A stretch of DNA of 64,000 nucleotides from Weissella cibaria KACC 11862 (lineage in GTDB: Bacteria; Bacillota; Bacilli; Lactobacillales; Lactobacillaceae): the NCBI RefSeq assembly GCF_000193635.1, contig NZ_AEKT01000009.1, forward strand, positions 1-64,000, given 5' to 3'. The notes beneath the pieces were generated by a model, which worked only from the letters and a program-made list of their open reading frames with translations, made no database searches and had not been told where the DNA came from. Below are positions 1-8,658 of this stretch, one piece after another; the stretch's first letter is position 1; every line of letters starts with the position of its first letter. The position numbers and the translations under genes were made by a program.

Positions 1-84
1 TGAAAGTAAATTGTCAACAACTTATTTCAACAACTTCAATATCAATCTCATTCGATTTATATATCTCCCTGAGACAACTTAAAT

Positions 85-113
85 ATCTTACCAAGCAATC
101 AACACAATGTCAA
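85..113 (-). promoter_or_regulatory. Sigma-A promoter of a gene off the left edge
   Basis: On the minus strand there is TTGACA (108-113), a 17-base spacer and TAAGAT (85-90). The match is near consensus and points left out of the window. Whatever it drives is not visible. Confidence 0.7.
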
Positions 114-130
114 CACTTTGTTTTATTCAA

Positions 131-196
131 GTTTCACAAGAAACGTTTCCGTTTTCGAGTGCTTAAATAATATATCGCATTCGCGAACGTTCGTCA
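131..196. promoter_or_regulatory. Palindromic operator cluster upstream of the left-edge promoter
   Basis: GAAACGTTTC (140-149) is a perfect palindrome, GTTTCacaaGAAAC (131-144) is an inverted repeat sharing part of it, and CGAACGTTCG (184-193) is a second palindrome. All lie just upstream of the TTGACA promoter. Palindromes with a central CG are typical of LacI-family regulators. The match to the CcpA cre consensus is poor, so a pathway-specific LacI-type repressor is more likely. This is inference from the motif only. Confidence 0.45.
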
Positions 197-230
197 ACTA
201 CTTTAATTCATCAATTAATTCCGAACAATA

Positions 231-268
231 AAAAAGCACGTCAGACCTAAATCTGCGTGCTTTTTGTG
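231..268 (-). terminator. Rho-independent terminator after ltaS
   Basis: AAAAAGCACG pairs with CGTGCTTTTT around an inner CAGA/TCTG stem, giving a T-run on the minus strand directly after the ltaS stop. Confidence 0.9.
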
Positions 269-274
269 ATGTTA

Positions 275-2479
275 TTACTGTCCAACTGCTGTACTATCCG
301 TTGCAGCACCGCTATCGTCAACAGTGGCGCTATCAGTCGCTGCCCCGTCAGTAGATGTACTGCTGCTACTTGATGCTTGTTGAATCGTCTGCGGTTGACC
401 ACCAAGTTCTGGTGCATCCGTGACATAGTCAGCCATGGTCGACTTCTGATCATGTTGATCCTTCAACGTTGTGTCTTGCTCCTTGTCCATCTGCTTCAAC
501 AACTTCAATCCATCTGACTTCTTATATGAATAATCAGACTTTTTAACCTTCTTAAAGCCTTCTGGTGTGTAGAAACGTAACAAATCTCCCGTTTGAACGT
601 TATCTGAGTACGTTAACATCTTATTAACGTACGCCTGCGTCTGGTCAATGATTTCCTTTGCGCGTGGATCTTCCTTTGGATTTATCTTCGTACCAGTCGT
701 TGTGACATAGTAATTGCCACCATACTTCATGTACTCTGCTGATACCCAATCACCATTACGGAATGGCACAACTTGCTTACGGTTTGTTGCCAACAAGTCC
801 TGGCCAAATTGCACATCATTCGCTGTTGAGACACCTAGTAGATGCAACAACGTTGGCATAACGTCAATTTCTCCACCATACGTGTGGTTCACGCCACCCT
901 GCAAACCAGGTGCGTGCACAATAAATGGCACCTTTTGCCAGTTCGCAAGGTCGTACTTGTTAACTGAACTCTTACCCATCAACTTAGCAATTGCAGCTGG
1001 ATGGTTTTCAGAAATACCATAGTGATCACCATACAAAACAATCATTGACTTATCATACAAGCCAGATTTCTTCATCCAATTTAAGAACTCAGCAAATGAC
1101 TGATCTAGGTAACGGGCCGTTTGCACATACCCATCAACCGTCTTATCACCTGTCGTTGTCTTTTCAATTGAAATGTTCTGCTTATCCAAGTCATATGGAT
1201 AGTGGTTAGTAACCGTAATCAGCTTTGCATAGAATGGTTGTGGCAACTGTTCAACATACTTAGCTGCATCTTGCAAGAAAATCTTATCCTTCATACCGTA
1301 GCCGATGTTGTAGCTGGCATTATCAGCATCCTTGTAATATGGCTTACTAAAGAAGTAATCATATCCCCATGACTTATAGGTATTATCACGATTCCAGAAC
1401 GACGCGACGTCCCCGTGGAAGGCAGCCGTTGTATAACCTTGCTGGTCAAGCCATGCTGGTACTGCTTGGTACGTATTTGACGTACCATAGTTAACCATCG
1501 CTGAGCCCGAAGCGGTCCCAAACAATCCGGTTTCCAACATCATTTCAGCATCAGCTGTCTTTCCTTGACCAACTTCATTGTAGAAATTATCAAATGCTAA
1601 TGTGTTTTGATCATGGTAGAACTTATTGAGGTTAGGTGTCACCTCTACCCCATTAACCTTGTAATCAATCAAGAATTGTTGGAATGATTCCAAGTGGAAC
1701 ATGATCACGTTCTTGCCCTTCTCCTTACCGAAGTAAACAGAATTCTGCAACGTACTATTGTTCTTCACGAATTGCTTAATCTTATCCAAGTCAGAGGCTT
1801 TCGCTTCCTTCTTAACATCTGCCGTTTGTTTTGTCTTAAAGACGTTATAGGCCGCGTATTCATTCAAACCCAAATACTTAACAATGTAGTTGTTATCAAA
1901 TGTTCGCGTCAGTAAGCCTGAGCGATCCTTTGACGAAATACCGTAGCCAACCAGCATCAACAAGATACCAAACACGGTCGTTAATGCGGCAAATCGCTTT
2001 TGGACGGCCGTCTTGTCGACCTTAATGACCTTCGTTAACAACAAAACAATCAACACAATAATATCCAAAAAGACCAGGAAATCCGATCCTTGAATAATAC
2101 CTGCAATTGACTTGCTCAAGTTATTTTCGACTGAGCCACCAGAATTCATAATATTCAACGACAAAAAGTCGGAGAACTCACGATAGTACAAGATATTAGC
2201 AAACAGCCAAATCGTCTGTACTAAATTGATCAACAACATCAACCAGTAGGCAATTCGTCCACGGAAGTAAAGCGCAATTCCAAGCAAAATAATTGCTGTT
2301 GGAATTGGATTCAAAAATAGCAAGAACTCTTGCAAAGATCCGCTAACTCCCAGTGAAAATTTCGTCTTATATGCCCAGTAGGTTTTTAACCAAACCAAGA
2401 ACACGGACAACAAGAAGAAGCCAACCGTTGAGTTAAAGTCCGGCCACCATTTTTTGATAGCTGAAATTACTCGTTGCAT
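275..2479 (-). CDS. ltaS: Lipoteichoic acid synthase (LtaS family)
   Basis: Polymerises glycerol-phosphate from phosphatidylglycerol onto a glycolipid anchor at the outer membrane face. The roughly 734-residue protein has about five N-terminal transmembrane helices (to about residue 195) followed by an extracellular sulfatase-fold domain. GQGKTADAE near residue 310 holds the conserved threonine nucleophile, and the FHLESFQ stretch supplies the metal-binding glutamate of the family. The C-terminus carries an unusual Ser/Thr/Ala/Asp-rich tail of roughly 45 residues. I chose the ATG at 2479 because GGAG lies at proper spacing before it; an ATG at 2494 is in frame but has no ribosome site. It follows the glycolipid glycosyltransferase genes on the same strand, which fits anchor and polymer made by one locus. 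Confidence 0.93.
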   Translation of the reverse strand: MQRVISAIKKWWPDFNSTVGFFLLSVFLVWLKTYWAYKTKFSLGVSGSLQEFLLFLNPIPTAIILLGIALYFRGRIAYWLMLLINLVQTIWLFANILYYREFSDFLSLNIMNSGGSVENNLSKSIAGIIQGSDFLVFLDIIVLIVLLLTKVIKVDKTAVQKRFAALTTVFGILLMLVGYGISSKDRSGLLTRTFDNNYIVKYLGLNEYAAYNVFKTKQTADVKKEAKASDLDKIKQFVKNNSTLQNSVYFGKEKGKNVIMFHLESFQQFLIDYKVNGVEVTPNLNKFYHDQNTLAFDNFYNEVGQGKTADAEMMLETGLFGTASGSAMVNYGTSNTYQAVPAWLDQQGYTTAAFHGDVASFWNRDNTYKSWGYDYFFSKPYYKDADNASYNIGYGMKDKIFLQDAAKYVEQLPQPFYAKLITVTNHYPYDLDKQNISIEKTTTGDKTVDGYVQTARYLDQSFAEFLNWMKKSGLYDKSMIVLYGDHYGISENHPAAIAKLMGKSSVNKYDLANWQKVPFIVHAPGLQGGVNHTYGGEIDVMPTLLHLLGVSTANDVQFGQDLLATNRKQVVPFRNGDWVSAEYMKYGGNYYVTTTGTKINPKEDPRAKEIIDQTQAYVNKMLTYSDNVQTGDLLRFYTPEGFKKVKKSDYSYKKSDGLKLLKQMDKEQDTTLKDQHDQKSTMADYVTDAPELGGQPQTIQQASSSSSTSTDGAATDSATVDDSGAATDSTAVGQ

Positions 2480-2601
2480 TTTATTACGCTCCATTTTATC
2501 TCGAACGACAATCCGTTCTTAAATTATATTCTTTCAGTATACAGCTGTTCCATTAACGAAACATAAAAGAGACTTAATGATACCAACTTTTCGTCACAGT
2601 T

Positions 2602-2856
2602 TTAAAAGGTCTCCTTAAAGTCCTGCAACGCTTCATAAATGTCGATTGCAACCAAATCTGCGTCATCAAACGCAAAACGTCGGTTATTATCACGTAGTCC
2701 CTCAACTGCAAATGTTTGTGATGGCCGATCATACATGACTGTAACAACTGTGACCCCGAATGCATCAAAATGTCGTGTTTGCACATCATCACGGTCATCG
2801 ACCATCATGGCACGAATACGTTGAGCGATTTGTACCAAATCACTTTCTCGACTCAC
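2602..2856 (-). CDS. YkuJ-like (DUF1797) small protein
   Basis: 84 residues. The pattern of a polar N-terminal helix, a beta hairpin (VTVVTVMYDR, TFAVEGL) and an FDDADLVAIDIYE C-terminus resembles B. subtilis YkuJ, a small Firmicutes protein of unknown function. The start overlaps the stop of the upstream flippase-like gene by 4 bases (ATGA), so it is translationally coupled and part of the glycolipid operon. Function is not known. Confidence 0.75.
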   Translation of the reverse strand: MSRESDLVQIAQRIRAMMVDDRDDVQTRHFDAFGVTVVTVMYDRPSQTFAVEGLRDNNRRFAFDDADLVAIDIYEALQDFKETF

Positions 2857-3872
2857 TCTTTTCCTCTTTCTATCTTATCGGCACTTAAGCTGAAGGCTAG
2901 GATGCCTGCAAACATCCCCATATAGTAGGTAATCAGGCGCCAAATCGCCATGGCAAATACAAGTAACGCTGCATTAGGCAAGAACTGTGCGAATAACATC
3001 GCAAAACCAGCCTCGGCCCCACCCGTTCCACCTGGAATCGGAAACAGCGAAATGACCATGACAATCAAAATGTGAAAGGCCGTTACCAAGATAACGTTAA
3101 CATGTGACACACCCAACCCTAGCATTATGAAGTACGGAATTAGGTAATAAACCATCATTTGGAAGAACGTCACCACGATGGCCCGCCACAAAGCCGGCCA
3201 ATCATGACTCATCCGAACACTCTCTTGATGGAAATTCACAATCTTAGCATCAACCGTTTCCCGCCAAGCAGTCGCTTTATCAGGTTTAAACCGCTGAATC
3301 GGCTTAAACAGCCACTGCACCAACGTATTAGTTAGTGCTGGCCAATACATGACTAACAACAAACCAACAATGACTGCCAAATGCACCAAAAACCCTAAAA
3401 TTACAAATAATGCCCAAGCATGGAGCTTATCCGCAATATACTGGTAGCCAATCACCAACGCCAGGATAAAGTTCACGACAATCATGCCTTGATATACGAC
3501 AAATTTCATCAATAGAATTGAACCGGCACGGCCGGGGTCAATTCCAGCCTGTGCCATTGTAATCATCTGCATTGGCTGACCACCGGTGGCAAACGGCGTA
3601 ATACCGTTACCAAACTGTTCAACCAACGGTACCCGAATGGCATCCTTCCAGCTTAATTTCTCATGTGCATCGTTAACAAAGACCTTAACAACGACTGCCT
3701 CAAGCAACAAATAGATCACCATGACGCCAACGGCGACCAGAAGCCACCACCAGTTAGTCTGCCGTAAATCTTGAGTAAACTCATGCAAATTCACCGTACG
3801 AAATGACCAGTAAAAGATGCCTAGGCCGATTAACAGCATAATAACAAAGACAATCCCATTACGTTTTGTCAT
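2853..3872 (-). CDS. YbhN/MprF-type flippase-like integral membrane protein
   Basis: 339 residues with about eight hydrophobic segments. The NGITPFATGGQPMQM stretch near residue 90 and the FPIPGGTGGAEAG stretch near residue 275 are characteristic of the lysylphosphatidylglycerol-synthase transmembrane family (UPF0104), related to the lipid-flipping half of MprF. There is no aminoacyl-transferase domain. It sits 4 bases after the LafB-like glycosyltransferase, so a role in moving glycolipid or lipid across the membrane is a reasonable inference, but its substrate cannot be read from the sequence. Confidence 0.82.
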   Translation of the reverse strand: MTKRNGIVFVIMLLIGLGIFYWSFRTVNLHEFTQDLRQTNWWWLLVAVGVMVIYLLLEAVVVKVFVNDAHEKLSWKDAIRVPLVEQFGNGITPFATGGQPMQMITMAQAGIDPGRAGSILLMKFVVYQGMIVVNFILALVIGYQYIADKLHAWALFVILGFLVHLAVIVGLLLVMYWPALTNTLVQWLFKPIQRFKPDKATAWRETVDAKIVNFHQESVRMSHDWPALWRAIVVTFFQMMVYYLIPYFIMLGLGVSHVNVILVTAFHILIVMVISLFPIPGGTGGAEAGFAMLFAQFLPNAALLVFAMAIWRLITYYMGMFAGILAFSLSADKIERGKE

Positions 3873-3876
3873 CTAG

Positions 3877-4905
3877 CTACCTCTTTCCTAGTGCAGCCTG
3901 TTCCGTGTAGAACTTTTGCCAGATGCCCGCGACATAATCGGCCGAATAACGTTCTGAAGCCGCGAGTGCCTGTTCTGACAAACGTTGCCGCAAATCTGAA
4001 TCAATCGCTAAGGTTGCAAGCTCTTGTTGCATATCCGCTTTATCTTTAGCCGGCAAATAGTAGCCGTCAATAATCGCTCGGTACAAATCTAAGTCACGCA
4101 AGACTGTCGGTGTCCCTGTGCTAAATGCTTCCAACGCTGACATTGGGAACAATTCCGAATAACTTGGTAATAAGAAAACGTCAGCAACGTTGTAATACCC
4201 GTTAATGACTGCGCGATCTACAATCCCTGGGAATTTTAGATTAGCTGGTGGATCAGCGAGAACCTTTTTCAATTCATCATAACCGGCTGTAATTGAGCCA
4301 AATGAAAAGCCCCCTACCCAAACAAAGGTCCACTGTGGATTTTCTCGTGCCAGTGCAATGAAGTCCCAAATCCCTTTGCGTTCTTGAATTTGGCCAACAC
4401 CCAACACCACAAATGCCTCTTGGTCGATGCCAAACTGCTGACGTAAAGTCTGCTTTTGCTCTAGTGGCAACGGATGGAATTGCGTCTTGGTAACAAAATT
4501 CGGAATATAGGTAATTTTGTCCCGCTTAACGCCTAAAGCCACCAACTTCTCAATGAACGTTGGATTAACCACCACAATGTGATCCATACGCTTGTAAAAC
4601 GCCATCACATACCAGTAGAAAATATTTTTAACCGGCCAGTGCAATAAGATTGACCCGTCCAATGTTTCAGGTAAGAAGTGGACGTACCCAACCTTTTGAC
4701 CACGTCCTGGCAGGAAGGTATTCAGGTAGAACCAAAAATCAATTGTATGATAGTGACTTACATCAGCTGGTGCCAATGAATTAAAGCGTAATTTAAAGCT
4801 GTCTTTAAAACGGGTCGTTAGTAAATTAACCAACTCGCGGTACGCTGAACCCACCCCTTGTCCTGGCACGGTTTCAGCTGATGAAAACATCGTTATTTTA
4901 ATCAT
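3877..4905 (-). CDS. GT4-family glycosyltransferase, probable second glycolipid glycosyltransferase
   Basis: 342 residues with a GT-B fold. The C-terminal half has the E-x7-E motif (SELFPMSALEAF, near residue 250) of retaining GT4 enzymes, and an N-terminal glycine-containing acceptor loop (GQGVGSAYREL). It overlaps the preceding glycosyltransferase by 4 bases. Pairs of this kind (LafA/LafB in Listeria, BgsB/BgsA in Enterococcus) make the diglycosyl-diacylglycerol anchor of lipoteichoic acid. By position and size this is the LafB/BgsA counterpart. Sugar specificity cannot be assigned. Confidence 0.8.
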   Translation of the reverse strand: MIKITMFSSAETVPGQGVGSAYRELVNLLTTRFKDSFKLRFNSLAPADVSHYHTIDFWFYLNTFLPGRGQKVGYVHFLPETLDGSILLHWPVKNIFYWYVMAFYKRMDHIVVVNPTFIEKLVALGVKRDKITYIPNFVTKTQFHPLPLEQKQTLRQQFGIDQEAFVVLGVGQIQERKGIWDFIALARENPQWTFVWVGGFSFGSITAGYDELKKVLADPPANLKFPGIVDRAVINGYYNVADVFLLPSYSELFPMSALEAFSTGTPTVLRDLDLYRAIIDGYYLPAKDKADMQQELATLAIDSDLRQRLSEQALAASERYSADYVAGIWQKFYTEQAALGKR

Positions 4906-6149
4906 GAGTTATCACGTCGGAAGGGATTGCGAAGCAAGAATGTCTTTGAGTACTCAACGTCATTTGCTTCAGCTGCTTCCGTATCCTCCTCTTCATGGTA
5001 GACTGCCAATGCTTCTGCGTAAAAATCAATCACCCGCTTACCAAAGGTCCGTTCATCAATTTCATGCAGTACTTGTTGACGGGCGTCTGGATTACCAATG
5101 ACTGTCCCCATCTCTTTTGCTTGCAAGTACGAGACCATCGGTTCTAATAATTGAAAGCTATCGTCAACCAGTTGCCCAATATTTTTATCAGTCACAATCG
5201 TGTCTAAGTACGGACTGTGAATGGCAACAACCGGCGTATCAGCCGTCATGGCTTCGATAAAAGTCAGCCCTTGCGTTTCTGATACTGAAGCTGAGACGAA
5301 CACGTCCCCCATCTTATAGTAGCCATAAACGTCATTATGATTAACTTCACCAGTAAAAATGACATGATCCGTAATTTCCAAGGCCGAAACGTGTTCCTGG
5401 AGGGCTTCCATTGCTGGACCGCCACCGACAATCACGAACTTTGCTTCAGGCACTGTTTCTAACGCTTCCGCAAAAACCGATAAGGCGTCATCCAAGTTCT
5501 TTTCAAACGCTACGCGCCCAAGTGACAAGACAACCGGTGTATCTGGCGCCAAACCTAACTCACCCCGTAGCTTAGCACTTGTGTCTTCATTAGCACCATG
5601 TAGCACATTAACGCCAGTCGGAATGATTTCGATTGGTGCTTTAACCTTATACTTGGTTAATGTGTCGTAAGTTTGGCGTGATGGTGAGATAATTCCTGTC
5701 ATTCCCGCCATAAAATTGCGGGCAATCACAGCAACACTACCTGGCCGAATAATTTTACCATTCGCAATATAGTGCAAATAGTCCTCGTAATTTGTATGAA
5801 ATGTATGTACGACCGGAATCTTCAGTTGGCGGGCAACAAACTTACCAATGACGCCCAACGAAAATTCAGTTTGCGTGTGCACTAAGTCCAATTCCAATTT
5901 TTTCGCTAATTGCACCGCTTGAATGGCCCCACGATACGTAATCCGACGATCCTTAAAGCCTACAAAAGGCAGACTCGCAAACCGATATACGTTAGGTTCC
6001 AGGGTGCCTTTTTTTACCTTCGGATCGGTAGACGTAAAAATATACACTTTATGTCCGTTGGCTTCTAATTGACGGCGCAACGTTTGAATCGACGTTGCAA
6101 CACCAGAAACCTGTGGGAAATAAGTGTCCGTGAATAATCCGATATTCAT
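4902..6149 (-). CDS. 1,2-diacylglycerol 3-glucosyltransferase-like GT4 enzyme
   Basis: 415 residues. It opens with MNIGLFTDTYFPQVSGVATS, the donor/acceptor loop typical of diacylglycerol glucosyltransferases (LafA, IagA, BgsB), and has the E-x7-E motif SETQGLTFIEAM in the C-terminal nucleotide-binding lobe. Expected reaction: UDP-glucose plus diacylglycerol to monoglucosyl-diacylglycerol on the cytoplasmic membrane face. It is the first gene of the run ending in ltaS, and its product would feed the next gene. A charged tail (EEEDTEAAEAND) near the C-terminus may help membrane contact; this is inference. Confidence 0.85.
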   Translation of the reverse strand: MNIGLFTDTYFPQVSGVATSIQTLRRQLEANGHKVYIFTSTDPKVKKGTLEPNVYRFASLPFVGFKDRRITYRGAIQAVQLAKKLELDLVHTQTEFSLGVIGKFVARQLKIPVVHTFHTNYEDYLHYIANGKIIRPGSVAVIARNFMAGMTGIISPSRQTYDTLTKYKVKAPIEIIPTGVNVLHGANEDTSAKLRGELGLAPDTPVVLSLGRVAFEKNLDDALSVFAEALETVPEAKFVIVGGGPAMEALQEHVSALEITDHVIFTGEVNHNDVYGYYKMGDVFVSASVSETQGLTFIEAMTADTPVVAIHSPYLDTIVTDKNIGQLVDDSFQLLEPMVSYLQAKEMGTVIGNPDARQQVLHEIDERTFGKRVIDFYAEALAVYHEEEDTEAAEANDVEYSKTFLLRNPFRRDNS

Positions 6150-6271
6150 AGTTGGTCACCTTTCACAAATAGTCTTATGTTCCATTTTATCAACAAAGGC
6201 CAATTTTGGGGACATTTCACCGCTAGCCTTAGCTAAATATTAACTGGTGAAAAAATAAGCGTCCGAACAAC

Positions 6272-6308
6272 ATAAAAAACCAGTCCACACTGGAACTGGT
6301 TTTTTATG
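6272..6308 (-). terminator. Terminator of the pyr operon
   Basis: AACCAGT pairs with ACTGGTT, with an inner CCA/TGG pairing and a T-run on the minus strand, immediately after pyrE. Confidence 0.9.
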
Positions 6309-6309
6309 A

Positions 6310-6951
6310 TTAATTGTTTGGTTGCCAAGCTTGTGGATCTTGACGCCACTCTTGAAGTGTTGCCAAATCCGACGCTTGAATAGCCCCCGTTTGCTGTGCC
6401 ACCGTTAACAATGTCGTGTAGTTCGTTAACGCATTAAATGGGGTTTGCGCTTCGCCAAAGTTTTGCGTTGCTGCTGGCAGTTCATAACTGAAGATGGCGC
6501 TAACGCCTAATACTTCCGCGCCAGCCGCTCGGGTCGCTTTAACTGCACCCAGTACCGAGCCACCTGTTGAAATCAAATCATCAATCAGGACGACCTTTTG
6601 TCCAGGTAGTACAACCCCCTCAATTTGTTGACCAGCCCCATGATCCTTGGGCTTTGACCGGACATACACCATTGGCAAATCTAGCACTTCTGCCACCCAG
6701 GCTGCATGTGGAATACCGGCGGTTGCCACACCGCCAATCACCTGGACATCTGGATATTCACGCTTAATCAACGCTGCCAATCCTTGTGCAATCAACCGAC
6801 GAACAGCCGGAAAGCTGATCGTCTTGCGATTGTCAGTATAAATTGGGCTCAAAATGCCCGAAGCCCAGGTAAACGGTGCCGTCGGTTGAAGCTTGACTGC
6901 TTCGATTTTAAGCAATGCCGCGGCAACTTCTGTTTGATAATCTGTCATCAT
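6310..6951 (-). CDS. pyrE: Orotate phosphoribosyltransferase
   Basis: Converts orotate and PRPP to OMP. 213 residues with the PRPP-binding motif VVLIDDLISTGGS (near residue 120) and the KPKDHGAG flexible catalytic loop. It is the last gene of the operon. Its ATG overlaps the pyrF stop (TAATG), with GGGGG just upstream, so it is translationally coupled. Confidence 0.96.
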   Translation of the reverse strand: MMTDYQTEVAAALLKIEAVKLQPTAPFTWASGILSPIYTDNRKTISFPAVRRLIAQGLAALIKREYPDVQVIGGVATAGIPHAAWVAEVLDLPMVYVRSKPKDHGAGQQIEGVVLPGQKVVLIDDLISTGGSVLGAVKATRAAGAEVLGVSAIFSYELPAATQNFGEAQTPFNALTNYTTLLTVAQQTGAIQASDLATLQEWRQDPQAWQPNN

Positions 6952-7667
6952 TATTCCCCCTGAAATTCAGCGACCACGCGCTGATATGCTGCAACTGGAT
7001 CTGGCGCTTGTGTAATCGACCGTCCGACAACAATACCATTCGCCCCCATTTCACGCGCACGCGCCGGTGTCACAACGCGATTTTGATCGCCGACTGCATC
7101 ACCTGCTAAGCGAATACCTGGTGTAATCGATAAAAAGTTCGTTGGTGTCGCTTCATGGATTGCGCGTGATTCGAACGCTGACGAGATTGTGCCAGCAAAA
7201 CCAGCTGTCGCAGCCAGTTGTGCTAAATGAACCACACTCGTTAATAATGGTACTGTCACAAGTTGTGTCTCTTGCATCTCTTGTTCTGAAAAAGACGTTA
7301 ACTGCGTGATCGCTAATAATTTAGGCACCTGACCATTAACCAATGTGGCACCGGCTACGGCACCCTCCCGAGCAGCTGTCATCATACGAACACCACCGGC
7401 TGCGTGAATCGTCAAATAGTCAACGCCCAGCTGGGCCAAATGATTCGTCGCTTGGGCCACGGTATTTGGAATATCGTATAACTTCAAATCCAAAAACACA
7501 GTGAAGCCAGCCGCTTTTAGTTGGCGAACAATCGCTGGCCCTTCACGATAAAACAAGGCCATCCCCACTTTTACCGCTGGCCGGACATCAGCCGGAAACT
7601 GCTCTAGAAAGGCCATTGTTTCCTGCGCGTCGGAAAAATCCAACGCAATAAATACTGGTTTTGTCAT
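6951..7667 (-). CDS. pyrF: Orotidine-5'-phosphate decarboxylase
   Basis: Decarboxylates OMP to UMP. The motif FLDLKLYDIPNTV contains the catalytic D-x-K-x-x-D lysine/aspartate array, and GIVVGRSIT binds phosphate near the C-terminus. Two adjacent ATGs follow AGGAG. The one at 7667 has the better spacing, giving 238 residues, which is normal for the family. The start region overlaps the end of pyrD. Confidence 0.95.
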   Translation of the reverse strand: MTKPVFIALDFSDAQETMAFLEQFPADVRPAVKVGMALFYREGPAIVRQLKAAGFTVFLDLKLYDIPNTVAQATNHLAQLGVDYLTIHAAGGVRMMTAAREGAVAGATLVNGQVPKLLAITQLTSFSEQEMQETQLVTVPLLTSVVHLAQLAATAGFAGTISSAFESRAIHEATPTNFLSITPGIRLAGDAVGDQNRVVTPARAREMGANGIVVGRSITQAPDPVAAYQRVVAEFQGE

Positions 7668-7675
7668 CATCTCTC

Positions 7676-8635
7676 CTAATGCGTCGCTTCCCAAGCCGTA
7701 ACGGGTAGTGGGAACTTTGCCACCGCCCCAGTAACATCACGCACCGTGTCAAAACCATATTTATCAAGGGCAGCTGGCAAAGCCGCAATTAGCTTGGGAA
7801 TAAATTGCTTATCTTCGGCTGTTTTCGTGCCAATCTGCACAGCGGACGCACCGGCAAGCATTAATTCAAGGGCCGCATCAATTGAATCAACACCGCCGAC
7901 CCCAATAATTGGAATATCAACCACCGAAGCTGCTTCCCAGATCATACGCACAGCGATTGGGTGAATGGCTGCTCCTGACATACCACCAGTACCCCGGTAC
8001 AAGCGTGGTTGGCGCGTGGCCAAATCAAGGCTCATCCCAACCACCGTATTAATCAGCACTAAGCCATCCGCCCCTGCATCAGCAACCGCTTTAGCAATCG
8101 GCTTTATATCCGTCACATTTGGTGATAATTTGGCGTACAATGGCTTATCCGTCACCTCACGCACGGCGGCAACTACTTCGGCCGCCGTTTCCGGATCAAC
8201 ACCAAATTCCATCCCACCTTTGTCGACGTTTGGGCATGACAGATTGAGTTCCAATGCCTTGATATAGTCAATCCGATCAAACACCTTGGCTAACGTTTGA
8301 TATTCTAAGACCGTTTCCCCGGCTACTGAAATCATCACTGGCAGGTCTGGTAAGGCCGTCGCCAGTTCTGGCAGCACCTCATTAGCGACCGACGCCATCC
8401 CTGGATTAGCCAAACCAACTGAATTCATAATGCCACTATCAGTGCCAATCACCCAAGGTTTTGGATTCCCGCGCCGCGCTTCAACCGTCGTTGTTTTTAA
8501 GACCAACGCGCCCATTTCATTTAAGTCAAAATCTTGCAAGTGATCCAAGCCGTACATAAATGCCCCTGAAGAAGGCATAAAGGGATTCTTTAACTCCAAT
8601 CCTGGCAATGATACTGAATAACGTGTTTCTTCCAT
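7676..8635 (-). CDS. pyrD: Dihydroorotate dehydrogenase, class 1
   Basis: Oxidises dihydroorotate to orotate with FMN. 319 residues from the ATG at 8635, which follows GGGGAG at 7 bases; the in-frame start at 8650 lacks a site. ELNLSCPN holds the catalytic cysteine of class 1 enzymes, and IIGVGGVDS plus AVQIGT are FMN/phosphate-binding strands. The sequence looks closer to class 1B (PyrDB), which normally needs the iron-sulfur/FAD partner PyrK to pass electrons to NAD+. No pyrK lies in this operon or window. Confidence 0.93.
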   Translation of the reverse strand: MEETRYSVSLPGLELKNPFMPSSGAFMYGLDHLQDFDLNEMGALVLKTTTVEARRGNPKPWVIGTDSGIMNSVGLANPGMASVANEVLPELATALPDLPVMISVAGETVLEYQTLAKVFDRIDYIKALELNLSCPNVDKGGMEFGVDPETAAEVVAAVREVTDKPLYAKLSPNVTDIKPIAKAVADAGADGLVLINTVVGMSLDLATRQPRLYRGTGGMSGAAIHPIAVRMIWEAASVVDIPIIGVGGVDSIDAALELMLAGASAVQIGTKTAEDKQFIPKLIAALPAALDKYGFDTVRDVTGAVAKFPLPVTAWEATH

Positions 8636-8658
8636 GTTAGTTCTCCCCAAATAACTGT

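Noticed and set aside
140-153. cre site at the left edge
   Set aside because: Aligned on its CG centre it misses most fixed positions of the CcpA consensus; a different LacI-type operator fits better.
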